DNA of 64,000 nt from Branchinecta lynchi (GCA_023053575.1 JAKZAP010000018.1:17326202-17390201); one strand, 5' to 3'; counted from the stretch's first letter, positions 1 to 10,617 are shown. Made by a program: numbers and translations. The notes: a model not told the origin generated them from the sequence alone.

Positions 1-308
1 CCACGTGGCATACACGTGGTCATTATCTGCTCTTACCCCTAAATCGACTATCTCATTAGCTGTTAAAAAAAAACTATTCGCCCCTAAATTTGACCCCCTC
101 CCCCCCCCCCCCCTAAATCTAGGGCTACAGAGCCCATCATCGAACTCGACCTGTCCCTTGACCCAAAGAATCTTAACACCAAGATTCACCAAAATATTTC
201 ATCCCCTTCGAAAATTTCCTGCTGACAGACGAAGGGACGGAAAGACAGACGGACAGCTTTTACGAAGTCTTAGGTATCCCTTCACTTACGTTTTGGGATC
301 CCAAAAAG
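1..308 (+). repeat. Family F2 (GGATCCC) element, terminal part, cut by window start
   Basis: The end carries the F2 terminal block, with ACAGACGGACAG near 250 followed about 45 bases later by a TTTTGGGATCCCAAAA palindrome near 293-308. Upstream is the AGGGCTACAGAGCCCATC block also found at 12960, 14570 and 880. No coding capacity was recognised; open frames here are by-products of repeat composition. Confidence 0.75.
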
Positions 309-398
309 TGTACCCGAATTCTGTCCTCCAATCCCCACGTTCGAAACATGTTAAAGGAACAAAACTGCTGGATTTACACTTCACGAATGACACGAAGT

Positions 399-1030
399 GA
401 AACAAGACCAAGGTCTCGCGGATCCCAAAAATTTAATATTTGATCAAGACAATTGCGTCTTGTAGACATCCGGTCTTAGCCAGACTCCTTGAACATTTTT
501 ACTATTAAAATTTAGAAACGGATTAATGCCAATGGGCTAGTCATCTGAGCAAACCAAGTTCAGGTATGGATTCAGCATGTGTGTTTACCCTATACGTCAT
601 ATTTACTTCGGCGAAATTGATCGAAACTTCCTGCCTCACTTCTGCCAAATATCCGTTTTCCGCCGGATATCGGTGAACTACTTGTCCGGCAAAAAAAAAA
701 GTTCAAAACGAATTCAGCGTATAGCCTTACCTCTAAAACAAACCTCTAAGCAACTTCAGATGAACTTTATATTTTAAATAATCACCGGTTTTGGCCGGAC
801 TCCGAACGAACTAATTGTCCGGCGAGAAAATAACATTTCTGTTATTCCTTTAATTTGAAACTCCTCCCCCACCCCTAAATATGGGGCTACATGGCTCATC
901 TACAAACTTGACCTCTACTTTGACCCAATGGATCCTTATACCAAGTCTGAAGAAAATATCTCTACCCCTTCGTGAGTTCTCAACCCTAACTTCTCCCCCG
1001 ACATCTGTTTTTCTCAAAAAATTTAATCTG
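399..1030 (+). repeat. Family F2 element, left part, truncated
   Basis: It begins with the F2 left terminus (ACAAGACCAAGG followed by GGATCCCAAAAAT) and continues with the diagnostic block of Pro/Gly-poor A+T sequence containing CCGGTTTTGGCCGGACTCCG. Near 880-960 comes the GGGGCTACATGGCTCATC segment. The GGATCCC right terminus is not present, so the copy is truncated. Confidence 0.7.
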
Positions 1031-2242
1031 ACCCGTCTCAATGTCGTGAAAATGTGTACTTGAAGTTTGGTGAGCACTCTTCTGAAAAAGTTTTCACCGT
1101 TTTCTGCGCTGTGCTTTACAACTTAAATCTATCCTTCTACATTACGAAGTCGTTTCACCAAAGCTGAAATTCCCTTCTCCCCATTTCCGGGTATAATTAC
1201 GGTACGCGGTATAGTCAAAACTGCATACGGTATTTCCCAGAAAATCGCGGTATTATACCGCGAAATGCAGTGTAAGTGGCAACCTGATCTGCAGATGCTT
1301 CATTACAAATATCATGATGTGTTCTGCTTAACTTTTTACATTTCTACGGCAAACTTCTAAAAGGGAGAGTCATCTACATATTTCCAACGGTCATCCATCA
1401 ATGCTGCAAGCTCATTAAACCATAACTAGAGGCCTTTTTCCGCGACAGTTGTGGGCCACAAACTTCTGAGTGTTTAAACACGATTGTGTGCCACACACTC
1501 GAGCCACAAGTTGTAACTCGCAGAAACACAGTTTTGTCTATTTTTTTTGGCGGTAATCTTAAATATCTGAAAATAAAAATAAAATTCATGTAAAATCTCA
1601 CTAACAGGACACCCGGCGTATTTCCTTACCATTCTGTACAAAAGGCATCCTCAGTTTGAAGTCTATATGCTTGAAAAAAGTAGTTAATTTTATTGTTTAG
1701 ACACTGTTTTGCTGCTTAATTTCAATTTCCCGTAAGAATCGAGCCACAAAATCGACAGTCACCTCGCCAGTTGTTTGTTGAATTTGAGCCATGAAGCGAG
1801 CCTGTTGGTCGCGGAAGCACACTTGTGGGCCGCACAAAAGGCCACGGAAACACACTTTTCGAGCCACAAACTGTTTGTGGGAGCACGGAAAACGCCTCAG
1901 ATACAACAGCGGACCCAAAAACGTACCTTGCCGACTCGACAGAACACCGAGAGGAGGTCAGAGTATGAGATCTTATATTTAGTCTGCTGAGTCCTATTAC
2001 ATAGATAATTCGCGACTATGTTGACGAGAAATGATGGCACGTAGGAGTATGCTATGGTTTATTATGTCGAATGTTTTTCGCAGATCATCTTTGAGAAGAA
2101 AGAACAACACTTTCCACCCCCTTTATTCACGATCCTTATCAAATATACCACGAAATTTTTTTCGCCTCAGTTATTTCGATTTACGAAAGATACATTTATA
2201 ATAGAAAATATATAAAGATGACTCTTAGAAATAAAACTTAGT
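1031..2242. other. No gene recognised; short degenerate repeats
   Basis: No exon with a family match was found. A short inverted motif CGGTATTATACCGCG lies near 1247. Between about 1430-1530 and 1735-1905, short motifs such as TGTGGGCCRCA and GAGCCACAA recur in both orientations, suggesting an old degenerate tandem or fold-back array. The last part is the 3' flank of the chitin-binding gene; I saw no canonical AATAAA there. Confidence 0.5.
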
Positions 2243-2932
2243 TCAGTCGCCGACTGACTTGTAGTAGTTCTCGCACCCCTTCACATTCTTCGGGATGTCA
2301 CAAGAAGCAGTGGCTGGGTTGTACACCTGTCCGACCTGACATCCTCCAAGACGCGGCATTCCATTCGTCATACACCGGAAGAAGAAGCGGCAGTCACTGG
2401 GCTTGGGGTGTCGCTCGTGGTCGCCGAAGGTTGGGGTCTCATCTTCTTTTTTCACTGGGCACCGGAAACCAAGGAAATCCTCAGGAAGGCAGCCGGGGCG
2501 CATGGCGACATCTGGGAACTCGCAGACGCCTTTCTTGTCATCATAGATGAGGCCGGGGGGACACTGGACGAGAATGTCTTGTCCAGCTCGGCAGAAAAAG
2601 TGCTGGTCGCAAGTATTCGGGACATCGAAGACTCCGTTGAGACGTGAGCAGTTGCCGAAGCCTTGAGGGGGCTGGAGGGTAGAACGTCCAGTGCAGTCAA
2701 CGTGGAATGGAAGATCACACTTCTGCTGTTGCTCTTCGAAGACGAAGCCGTCCTCGCAGAGCTCCTCGGTGGCAACCATATTGTCACAGCGGACGAAACG
2801 ATCACACTGGCTAGCGTCCGGGATCATGTATGAGAACTTGCTCTTCTCGCAAACAGCTGCTGACGCTGGTGCTTTAACCGGCCCAGCTGAAGCAGTGGTG
2901 ACCATCGCGAGTATTACGAAGAAGGTCTTCAT
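2243..2932 (-). CDS. Secreted chitin-binding protein with three type-2 chitin-binding domains (obstructor/Gasp-like)
   Basis: The 229-residue protein starts with a signal peptide (MKTFFVILAMVTTASA, cleavage likely near residue 16). Three six-cysteine peritrophin-A/ChtBD2 domains follow: cysteines 28-43-49-59-72-80, 95-108-114-124-137-148 and 158-181-187-198-211-220. Aromatic positions usual for sugar contact are kept (CDRFVRC, CDQHFFC, CRFFFRC). Three ChtBD2 domains in about 230 residues is the layout of arthropod obstructor/Gasp proteins, which bind chitin fibrils in cuticle, tracheal lining or peritrophic matrix. There are no membrane segments. The start is supported by the signal peptide and by a TATA box 55 bases upstream. 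The gene is intronless as read, unlike its neighbours. Which obstructor subgroup it belongs to cannot be settled here. Confidence 0.95.
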   Translation of the reverse strand: MKTFFVILAMVTTASAGPVKAPASAAVCEKSKFSYMIPDASQCDRFVRCDNMVATEELCEDGFVFEEQQQKCDLPFHVDCTGRSTLQPPQGFGNCSRLNGVFDVPNTCDQHFFCRAGQDILVQCPPGLIYDDKKGVCEFPDVAMRPGCLPEDFLGFRCPVKKEDETPTFGDHERHPKPSDCRFFFRCMTNGMPRLGGCQVGQVYNPATASCDIPKNVKGCENYYKSVGD

Positions 2933-2986
2933 GGTTTCACTTCAAAAGCTAAACTACAACTCATGGTGTTGCCTTCGTGCTCCCTC

Positions 2987-2994
2987 ATTTTATA
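2987..2994 (-). promoter_or_regulatory. TATA box of the chitin-binding protein gene
   Basis: On the minus strand the sequence reads TATAAAATGAGGGA, 55 bases before the ATG at 2932. Transcription would start roughly 25-30 bases downstream, giving a 5' UTR of about 25-30 nt. A TATA promoter fits a strongly and stage-specifically expressed cuticle gene. This is inferred from sequence only. Confidence 0.75.
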
Positions 2995-3069
2995 CCAGTG
3001 AATTTGATTTCAAAGAGCTAATTACCCATTCAATTAACTTGGTAAATCGGATTGCAAGGGTCAACTAAT

Positions 3070-5450
3070 CTGCTGCAAAATCAATCTGGGTTTTCCCCGC
3101 TGCACAGAAAGAATATAGGCCAAGAAGAAGGGAAAAATAGCATAGCCTACTTTGTTACAAGGACAAATCTGTTCTCCCACTAATGCAAATTCATTTTCCT
3201 ATCTTCTTGCTAGTAAGGTTCGGACAAGAAATTCGGTCGAGTAGAAATGAATCCCGGTCGACTCGAAAGGATTCCGTCCGTGAAGACGACTAGAAAAAAA
3301 GTCTAGCGGGACGAGAATCCTTTCATGATGAAAGGAATGCCAGTCTTCTTGAAAGGAATCTCGTCGGCGGCGCTGGTAAAAAGACAAAAAAAAAAGTCTA
3401 GCTAGCTTTTGAGAGCAGCAGATATCAGTACTGATGTAATAAATGCTCTCAAAACATTTTTTTTTGGCTAGTGAATTTATTTTTGTCAGATTCTCTAGTC
3501 TGAAGAATTTATTATTTTCCCTCTGTTGCGTAAACATAATCTTGTCACCAAGATCGGACTCTGTTCAAGTTGTCCTGTTCTTGTAAACGCTACTTAACAC
3601 GAACAGTTTTTTTTTATGAAAAAAATTTTACGCTCAAATACTAACGCATTTTTTTTTACTGTTTGCTAGTGCGCAGAGTGTTTAATATACATATCATGTC
3701 TTTATGATCCTTCCAAACTGAATAGTATAAATTGGAATTTCGTCAATCATACATAATTCCAAACAATTACACAAATAAAAAAAAAACGGACCACTAGAAC
3801 GAAAATATTAGTAGGCCTAACATTTGAAAAAAGAAAGAAAGAAAGAAAATGAAATAAGAGATTCTAGTTTATGACGTTGTCATTACTTGCGTTTTTTTGC
3901 AGATACCATGGATGATACTATGTAGGCTACTATCAGATATACTATCATCCGATCCTGCGGTTTCTCTGCAAAACGACAACAGCCTGGTCTGCGCTTTTAG
4001 AAATCATCTAAAAAGAAATCTTTGTTTTGGGTAAAAAACGTTATATTAGTATTATTATATAAAGGTTCAGATAACAGCGGAGGGACGAGATCAAACTAGC
4101 AAAATAAGTATTTTGTCACATTAATGTCAGCAGGAATTCCAAGAGGCCCTTACGCTTAACCGAAAAGGCCTGGGATAAGACAATCTGGTTACCCATCACC
4201 TATTCACTTATATTGGCTTGAAGACCCGCTGAAAATGCGTTACTTCGTTGTTCCGCTATTCAAAAATAATCGATTTTCAAATAGTGGAATTTCCGTGTGA
4301 TTTGTGGTACCTCTTTGCGCTTGTATTTTTGTTGTGTGCCTTACGAGAAAGATTTATGATTTTTATTTGTTTGTTTAGGCCCTAAGCAATCTTCATCAAT
4401 CTCACCACTGCCCACTTAAAAGCCGCGTCTGTGTTGAGATTCAAATTTATCGCGTCATAGTAGAACTTAAGCTGTGGGGACGGCCGCAGATATCTGGACG
4501 TCAACAAAAATCCCTTTGCAGAATCCAAATAATTCAGCATATTCAATTACATGACACAATAATAAGTTGGCTTTTCAGTTAAACTTTTGGTATGAAGTGG
4601 CTGATTATCCGGTGAGTCCCAGTTAACTTGTCTCTTTCGCCTGGTGTGGCGATGAACGGAACCTATTTGTAATTAAGTAATGAATTACTTAATTACAGAA
4701 TTAAGTAATTCATTCCCAGATGTCCATTTCATTTTATTTCCAGTGAGGCCGATAGAAGTATCTACGGGGGCAAAGCAGAGCGCACAGAGCCCCATCTACT
4801 TCATGTCGTATTTGCACGCCATCTAGTAAAAGCGAGGAGGACTACGATAAGAAGATCGCCGAGAAGTTATGCGACACTAGCTTTTTTTCTTTTTGGAAAT
4901 AATGTTGCAATCATAAAAAAGAGTTGTTCCCAAAGAGAAAACGTCTCATAAAAACGTTACATTAAAAAAAAAGTGTTGTTTTGAAGGGAAAACGTCTCAG
5001 AAAAACGTTACTGTTACAAAAAGTGTTGTAGCCAGGAGATCAAGATCTTGACCGGAGTCCACTATCCTAACAAAACAGCCGAAAATCTCCCTGTCTAAAG
5101 GTTTTAAAACATTCAATTAATCAAGAACGTGAAAAAAGCTAAAAAAAAATGAAAATAAAACTGAGACACTTTTGTAAAAAAAACGTCACAGAAAGTCGCA
5201 AAAAGAAAGTCCGAATTATCATGTCGAGAGATGACAGCGCTAATAGATACATGATTCTATACTTGCACCCTAAATTTGAACGGAATCTGACAGAAAATAC
5301 TGGAGTTATAAGCAAAACGAGACGTTTTTGTTACGAAAAAAGTGTCTCAACCAAAAAAATATGTTGTCTACCTGCTGACAGTGTGCTCGAAGTTCCATGA
5401 TAAATTTCACAGGGACACTCAATTTCGACAGCTACGAGAAAATACACTAT
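3070..5450. other. Intergenic/possible Atg4 intron sequence, no gene recognised
   Basis: It contains short degenerate repeats of AAAGGAAT/GTCTAG type at about 3230-3415, a GAAA microsatellite at 3833-3848, and a two-copy tandem at about 4915-5025 sharing GAAAACGTCTCA and AAAACGTTAC. An inverted echo of that tandem lies at 5320-5345. The missing 3' end of Atg4 could lie here if the 6086-6331 candidate is wrong. A stretch at 4820-4875 reads as a Lys/Glu-rich peptide on the plus strand but has no recognisable family. Confidence 0.5.
4669..4696. repeat. Near-perfect A+T palindrome
   Basis: Two 13-base arms (GTAATTAAGTAAT and its complement) are separated by 2 bases, followed directly by a third partial copy (GAATTAAGTAATTC). 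It can form a cruciform or hairpin. No function is evident. Confidence 0.8.
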
Positions 5451-5746
5451 AAGCGTGTTCTACCCTCCTAACAATAGTAAATATTAGTTACTATTTTCGT
5501 TCCAACCTCGTGAAGTTACTATGCTGACCGTTCCAACCTTCTCGAAATAGTAACTAATATTAAATATTTGCTTACCATGCTCGAGAGCGTAGTAAGGGTG
5601 GTAGCTACGCATCTCTGTAACATGATAGGTCTGATTCCCCGTAGCATTCTGCTGGAAAACAGAAAAATCGTTCCAGCCTTGACGCGAAAAGCCAGAATTC
5701 GTGACGTCATGCGTAGTAACTAAGGTAAGTAGGGTGGAACACGCTC
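5451..5746 (+). mobile_element. 3-bp-TSD MITE, copy 1
   Basis: Termini AAGCGTGTTCTACCCT and AGGGTGGAACACGCTC form the inverted repeats, and the element is flanked by TAT on both sides. The interior shows the family pattern of repeated TAGTAACTA/GTTACTAT blocks and TGACGTCATGCGTAGT near the right end. Confidence 0.88.
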
Positions 5747-5788
5747 TATCTGTTGACGTTACAGACAAACTGTGTTATGAGCCTTTAA

Positions 5789-6063
5789 GAGCGTGTCCTA
5801 CCCTTCCAACAACAGTAACTACTGGTTACTATTTTCGTTCCAACCTTGTGAAAAGTTATTACGCTGACCATTCCAACCTTCTCGAAATAGTAACTAATAA
5901 GTAACTAGTAGTTACTTATCCGAACCTCTGTGACGTGATTAGCCAGATCAGCCCGAGGCATGATATTTTGACGAAAATAGACAAATACATTCCAGCCTTC
6001 ACGACAAGAAGCCAAAATTTGTGACGTGCGTGGTAACTATGGTAAGTAGGGTGGAACACGTTC
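5789..6063 (+). mobile_element. 3-bp-TSD MITE, copy 2
   Basis: It starts GAGCGTGTCCTACCCTT and ends GGGTGGAACACGTTC. Flanks are TAA (left) and TGA (right), so the duplication is decayed by one base. It is shorter than the 305-bp full copies and internally diverged. Confidence 0.83.
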
Positions 6064-6085
6064 TGAGTGTCACGTTTCTAACATA

Positions 6086-6331
6086 CTAAAAGATCACAAC
6101 GAAAACGTTCTGTAACGTCGACAGAAAGTATATTATGTTTGTTGCAACTGCGCATCCCTGTGTAGAATATTGTGAAACTTCGAGTGCAGAGGAAGTCCCT
6201 TGACAAATACTATCAACATCCCATCTAGGGTTCTTGGAGTCAGAAAGATTACAGAAGCGACATGTAGCATCCAATTCGTGAAAGAGCTGCGTGAATCTTT
6301 CATGAAAAATGTAAGACGCGTGACTGGTCCT
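6086..6331 (-). CDS. Candidate terminal exon of Atg4 (uncertain)
   Basis: This is the only non-repetitive sequence between two MITE copies, directly downstream of Atg4 exon 5. Using AG at 6332-6333 as acceptor it opens in phase 0, as exon 5 requires, and runs about 81 residues to a stop. Atg4 C-termini contain an aromatic-rich start, a F..L..EL helix and end in a LIR-type W/F-x-x-L/I/V motif. This frame shows YIFHERFTQLFHEL and ends FVVIF. Total length would be about 399 residues, close to vertebrate ATG4B. A second in-phase frame using AG at 6334-6335 also stays open (TFFMKDSRSSFTNWM). The acceptor lies at the MITE edge, and no conserved residue is decisive. The true last exon may lie elsewhere. 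Confidence 0.3.
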   Translation of the reverse strand, partial: RTSHASYIFHERFTQLFHELDATCRFCNLSDSKNPRWDVDSICQGTSSALEVSQYSTQGCAVATNIIYFLSTLQNVFVVIF

Positions 6332-6335
6332 CTCT

Positions 6336-6640
6336 GAGCGTGTTCCACCCTTTTAACAATAGTCACTATTACAGTTACTATTTTCGTTCAAACGTCGTAA
6401 AAAGTTACTACGCTGACCGTTATAACCTTCTCGAAATAGTAACTAATTGTTACTATTTGTTTACCATGCTCGAGAGCGTAGTAAGCGTGGTAACTACACA
6501 TTGTGTAACGTGATTGGCGAATTCGCCCGTGGCATGATATTCTGCTGGAAAATAGAAAAATTATTCGAGCCCTGACGGCAAAAAGCCATAACTAGTGACG
6601 TCATGCGTAGTTACTACGGTAAGTAGGGTGGAACACGCTC
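6336..6640 (+). mobile_element. 3-bp-TSD MITE, copy 3 (full length)
   Basis: It is 305 bp, with GAGCGTGTTCCACCCTT at the left and GGGTGGAACACGCTC at the right, flanked by TCT on both sides. It sits in the Atg4 intron (or 3' region) just beyond exon 5. Confidence 0.92.
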
Positions 6641-6731
6641 TCTATTTCTTACTCCGCCCGTCTCTACAAAGTGATGTGTCTAATGCTTTGCAGTTTTTTC
6701 ATTTCCATACAGGAGTGATGGGGTAGCTTAC

Positions 6732-6874
6732 CACAGCTACAGAGGGATCCATGGAAACCATTGGCAGTCTCCCCGAGGATGGGCAGTGATAGGTTGAATC
6801 ATCAAACTCTTCCGATAAGTCAAAGGCTTCGTAAGGTTGACAGACGTGCGGATCCAGGAACACTACTTCATCTC
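6732..6874 (-). CDS. Atg4: Atg4 protease, exon 5 (catalytic Asp-Pro-His)
   Basis: The acceptor is TTACAG and the donor GTG/GTAAGC. The exon enters in phase 1 and leaves in phase 0 (143 nt). It encodes GDEVVFLDPH followed by a Cys/Pro region ending MVSMDPSVAV. In Atg4 the LDPH motif supplies the catalytic Asp and His (278 and 280 by my count from the outer ATG), and the DPS-AV block precedes the C-terminal region. The join to exon 4 recreates the family signature YFIGYVGDEVVFLDPH across the splice. Confidence 0.93.
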
Positions 6875-7092
6875 CTGTAAATCCAGAAATTAGTCAATAA
6901 ATATTCAGCCCTGCACCAATAGGGATACATTTTACCTTTTTTTTTTGTTTAAAGGACACCTGAACAATGAAACCATACTTGGACACACCATGGAGAATGC
7001 ATTTACAGACATGGCCACGGAAAGCACTCTTCTTCTGAGCGTGACGTTTTCAAAATAGGGATGTTCGTTTCTGGAGGTTTGCACATGCAGAC

Positions 7093-7340
7093 TCCAAGAC
7101 AACAAGACCAAAGGTTTCGATGGGATCCCAAAAATCTAATATCCAGACAACTGGGTCTTGTCTTCGCCAGATCCAGTCTTCCCCAGGCTAATCATCAGAG
7201 AAAACCAAGTTCAGATATACCTTTATAAGCCATATCTATTTTGACGATACTGACCGAAACTTCCTGCTTTAGTTCTGCCGAATTCCCGGTTTTGCCCGAA
7301 TTCCGAGCGAAAAGGTTGAATAAGCAAGAGGGGTCCTTTA
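7093..7340 (+). repeat. Family F2 element, left end only
   Basis: It starts with AACAAGACCAAAGGTTTCG and GGGATCCCAAAAATC, continues with the CCAGTCTTCCCCAGGC and AAAACCAAGTTCAG blocks, and stops after the CCGGTTTTGCCCGAATTCCG segment. No right terminus is present. Confidence 0.78.
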
Positions 7341-7516
7341 ACAAGTTAGGATTTGAGAGAGGTGATGCCGGAGTTTATTTCATTCGGTAAGGTAACTTAC
7401 GCTACAATTTTTATGAAATCGGTAAAGGCTCAACGCCAGTGGCATACAAAAATTACGCTTACAGATCAAACCTGCGGAATTATAAATACTTCATGTACTA
7501 CAGAGGCAAAATATAC

Positions 7517-8566
7517 AACAAGAGCTACGAGCTCATATGGCACTTGTTACCGACGAGCGACACTTAATATGGTAAATTCACGGAAAATACTACAGTGTTT
7601 TGGTCCCTGCAGAGCGAAATGTCCCGAAAATTTTCGTCACAGTCCTCCAAATCCCCCAGTCAGTGTCTGGATGCGGTTCAGGCCCACGACTGGCAAACCT
7701 AGGGCCTCTACTTCTACCAGCTATCAAGTTTCACTCGAAAACTGGCATCTCCGGGAAATGCCCGGTACCCCTCCAACTTCACCCACTAAAGTCGGATCCG
7801 GCCAGGACCTAGGTCATATGGCATTTAGCCTAGGCAATATGGCCCCTGCTCCTTCCAAGTTTCATCCCTATCGCTCCACTCTTTTGGTCCCTAGGCCTGA
7901 CACATGGTTTTCGGGACCCCCCCCCCCTTACCACGGCCAGATGTGGTTTGGAAATACAGTAGGCACGCCTAGGGCATATTCTCTTACAACCCGTATGGTT
8001 TCACTCAAACTGGACCATTTCCGGGAAATATCCAGTACTCCCCTCCACCTCCCTCACCGAGGCCGGATCGTATTCGGACACATAAATGTAAATTCTAGAG
8101 CGTTTGCTCATACCACCCATCAAGTTCCACTCGAATAGGAGCAATTCCGGAAAATGCCCGGTACCCACCCTCTACCCTCCTGACGCCGGACGCGATTTTG
8201 ACAAGTAGACTGGCATCTCCTGCCCATTACTCCTGCCATCAAGTTTCCTTAAAATCGGATCACACTTTCGCAACTTATTACTCGCAACTTACGCGGGTGA
8301 CAATATCCCTGATTACCCCTTCCTTCAACATCCCCCACGAATTATCGGATATTTTATGCATTCCGAGAGCAATAAGACCTGGCTTCTGTGTAGTCTGAGT
8401 TTTAAAGCTGGACCCGAAATCCTGAGCTGAATCCAGAAATTTACACTCGTGCTAAATTTCATCGTCCTAGCTCATGTGGAAGGGCCCAAACTAGCAAAGG
8501 TTGGACAGTAGTCCTGACTGAGACGACCTTACGATCGCTATATGGCACTTGAGTCGAAGGGTATCT
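7517..8566 (-). mobile_element. Family F1 (TATGGCACTTG) Helentron-like element
   Basis: The left end is AGAGCTACGAGCTCATATGGCACTTG, the complement of the right end of the copy at 44851-47030. The right end reads CGATCGCTATATGGCACTTG, followed by a decayed hairpin. The interior repeats blocks of AAGTTTCACTCGAAAA and CGGGAAATGCCCGGTACCC. The longest open frame of the window (7353-8138) crosses this element but resembles no protein family and follows the repeat units, so I do not call it a gene. Confidence 0.72.
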
Positions 8567-8607
8567 TTCAGGCATTACGTAACTGATGTTAACAAACTAA
8601 CAACTTA

Positions 8608-8911
8608 GGGCGTGTTCCACACCCTACTTACCATAGTTACTACGCATGACGTCACGAATTCTGGCCTTTTGCCGTCAAGGCTGGAACGATTTTTCTGTTT
8701 TCCAGTAGAATATCATGCCACGGACGAATCCGACCAATCACGTTACAGAGATGCGTAGTTACCACGCTTGCTACACTCCCGAACATGGTAAGCAAATAGG
8801 TCCTATTAGTTAATATTTCAAGAAGATTGTGGTCAGCGTAGAAACCTTTCGTGACGATGGAACCGAAATAGTAACTAATAGTTACTACTGTTAGTAGGGT
8901 GGAACACGCTC
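8608..8911 (-). mobile_element. 3-bp-TSD MITE, copy 4
   Basis: It is in opposite orientation to copies 1-3. The ends are GGGCGTGTTCCACACCCT and GTAGGGTGGAACACGCTC, with exact TTA duplications (8605-8607, 8912-8914). The frame kept open in copies 5-7 is stopped here by a TAG near 8706. Confidence 0.92.
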
Positions 8912-8983
8912 TTAGTCACGTAGTATTTAATTTGTGTCGATGAGGTAAGTATTTTATGCTTTGTCCGCTGGCTGGACAAAGCG

Positions 8984-9300
8984 TAAAAAAGGTAAAGTAA
9001 AGGTAAAGGTATCAGCACTAGCCTTGACAGGCCAAGCTGGCGTTGCTGATCTCCGTCTCTCGGCCCTCAGCCAGGAAGTGCAATGGGGGGTTGGGGGCCA
9101 GCCATCCTGTGCTTTCACACACCCTTCCTGTCATCTTCCCCGGATTTCTCCAGGTACCCATTTGAAGCTGGGTGGACTTTGGCTTGTGTTACAGGGTTAC
9201 GCCACTAACCCCCGTCCCAAACCAAACAGTAGGCACTACCGAAACTCGAACAAGCGACCCTTCACTTACGAGTTCGGCGCGCTAACCACTCGGCCACGGC
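8984..9300 (-). mobile_element. tRNA-derived SINE
   Basis: On the minus strand the 5' end reads GCCGTGGCCGAGTGGTTAGC, an A-box-bearing tRNA-like head, followed by a B-box-like GTTCGAGTTTC about 45 bases later. A GC-rich body follows and a tail of GGTAAAGGTAAAG-type repeats lies at the plus-strand left end. The sequence GGCTGGACAAAGCG occurs on both sides (8970-8983, 9298-9311), overlapping the head by a few bases, and is the likely target-site duplication. Its tRNA parent is uncertain. Confidence 0.85.
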
Positions 9301-9377
9301 TGGACAAAGCGCGACCACAGAAACGCGCCGAGAGAAAAAACTGATGTTGTGACAAAAGTTTTCTTTCCAGTTTGTTT

Positions 9378-9475
9378 ATTAAATTCAATTTCAATTCAAT
9401 TCATTTTATTTCAACACCAATTACGGTCTAGCCGAATAAGGTGGTAAAGCCAACATAATTAAAAACTAACCAAAA
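9378..9475 (-). mobile_element. Non-LTR retrotransposon 3' end
   Basis: An AATTC microsatellite-like tail (minus-strand AATAAAATGAATTGAATTG) is joined to a short unique 3' segment. This is the usual remnant of a 5'-truncated LINE with a simple-repeat tail. No coding part remains. Confidence 0.55.
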
Positions 9476-9889
9476 TCGTCAACATATACTAGAAAGTGGT
9501 CGTAATTTCATACAAAATACTGAGAACAAACAATATAAAAAGTAACGATAGGGGAAATAGACAACGAGGGGTAAAATCATAACCTACTAATTTCTGTTAC
9601 GTAGGGAAACAAAGGAGGGGGGGGGACTAAGCTATTCTTGTACCTCACATGTCGGCAAAACGCTGGTTGAATGGTATGGACTGGTTCGGAAGCTTGTCTT
9701 TGAGGCCTCTCCCTTTCTGTTGTAAAGTTGGGGGGTAGGATGTTATGCCAGTTATCGACAATAACAATAAGGTATTTTTTAAATCCTTATGAAAGGGCTC
9801 TTCCGAGGCTAAATCCGATTCAGTAAAAAAGAAACTCCTTTCAAAAACAGGTTTGGGACTGACTGTAACGGTTTTAACCGCACTCGAGC
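9476..9889. other. Atg4 intron 4 sequence, nothing recognised
   Basis: No exon or clear repeat boundary was seen. There is a G-run at about 9616-9624. Confidence 0.4.
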
Positions 9890-9897
9890 TTCACCAC

Positions 9898-10617
9898 CAG
9901 GGTTGCCACACCACCAAAATTTTTCGTGCTATTGAAGACTGGGAAAAGTGTTCTTTTCTGGAAAAAAGGGCTACAATTTTTTTTTTTTTTTCTCGAACTA
10001 ACAACTACTAACATTTTTTTATATTATTTTGTTCCTCTATGTTGCAATGCAGTAGGCTATACATACATCAGCCTACTTTATTCGCTTAAATTTTAATCTT
10101 CTACCTAAGCAGCAGTAGCTTTGCTTTTGCTTCCCATCCAGAAACTACTGCACTGACTTACCAGGGTCCAGGAGCCTGATAATCAGTTGTTGTTTTTCTA
10201 CGAGAATGTATACGTATTATTTTGCACTTATAAACAACTGAACGCTGGCAAATGGTAAACCCAAGCTCGTCAAAGTAAATCTGCTTCTCCTCACAAGTCC
10301 AGTTGAAACTGTAACAAATGGACGAAGCCATCGTATAAACGTAGCAGTAGAGGATATTTGTCGTTGAATGCGACCAGCCGACCATAGTTCACTTTAATTC
10401 TACTTCAATTACTTCATGGGAGCACTATTTTTCAAACCAATTGTGTGCCTGTAAGCGGAATAGTAGTTGAACAGAAGAAAAGTGTTCTTTTTAAAGAAAA
10501 AGGTTTTATCTTGTTAAAAAAGTGCTACAATAGTGCTACGTTTTCTCGACAGTGCTACTTTCAGAAAAAAGTGCTAAAAGTATCACTTTAGTGCTACCCG
10601 TGGCCGTGGCAACCCTG
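9898..10617. mobile_element. Non-autonomous hAT-like element in Atg4 intron 4
   Basis: The termini are CAGGGTTGCCACACC on the left and the complement CAGGGTTGCCACGG on the right. The 8-base flanks TTCACCAC (9890-9897) and TTCCCCAC (10618-10625) match at 7 of 8 positions, as expected for a hAT duplication. It is 720 bp with A/T-rich AAAAGTGCTAC motifs near both ends and no recognisable transposase. Its right end lies 42 bases from the Atg4 exon 4 splice donor. Confidence 0.88.

Noticed and set aside
2408..3068. Plus-strand frames over the chitin-binding gene
   Set aside because: Antisense shadows of the real minus-strand gene.
3199..3537. Minus-strand frame with FFC-like residues considered as the Atg4 tail
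   Set aside because: It lies in degenerate AAAGGAAT/GTCTAG repeats and contains a T-run; no Atg4 tail pattern follows.
4740..4880. Short peptide-like stretches (Lys/Glu-rich on plus strand; short ATG frame on minus)
   Set aside because: No splice sites in phase, no family match and only about 20 residues each.
7353..8138. Longest open frame in the window (261 codons, plus strand)
   Set aside because: It runs across an F1 repeat element, follows the repeated blocks, starts in flanking sequence and shows no protein family signature.
10158..10385. 75-codon minus-strand frame between Atg4 exons 4 and 5
   Set aside because: It sits wholly inside the hAT-like element 9898-10617, and exons 4 and 5 join in phase without it.
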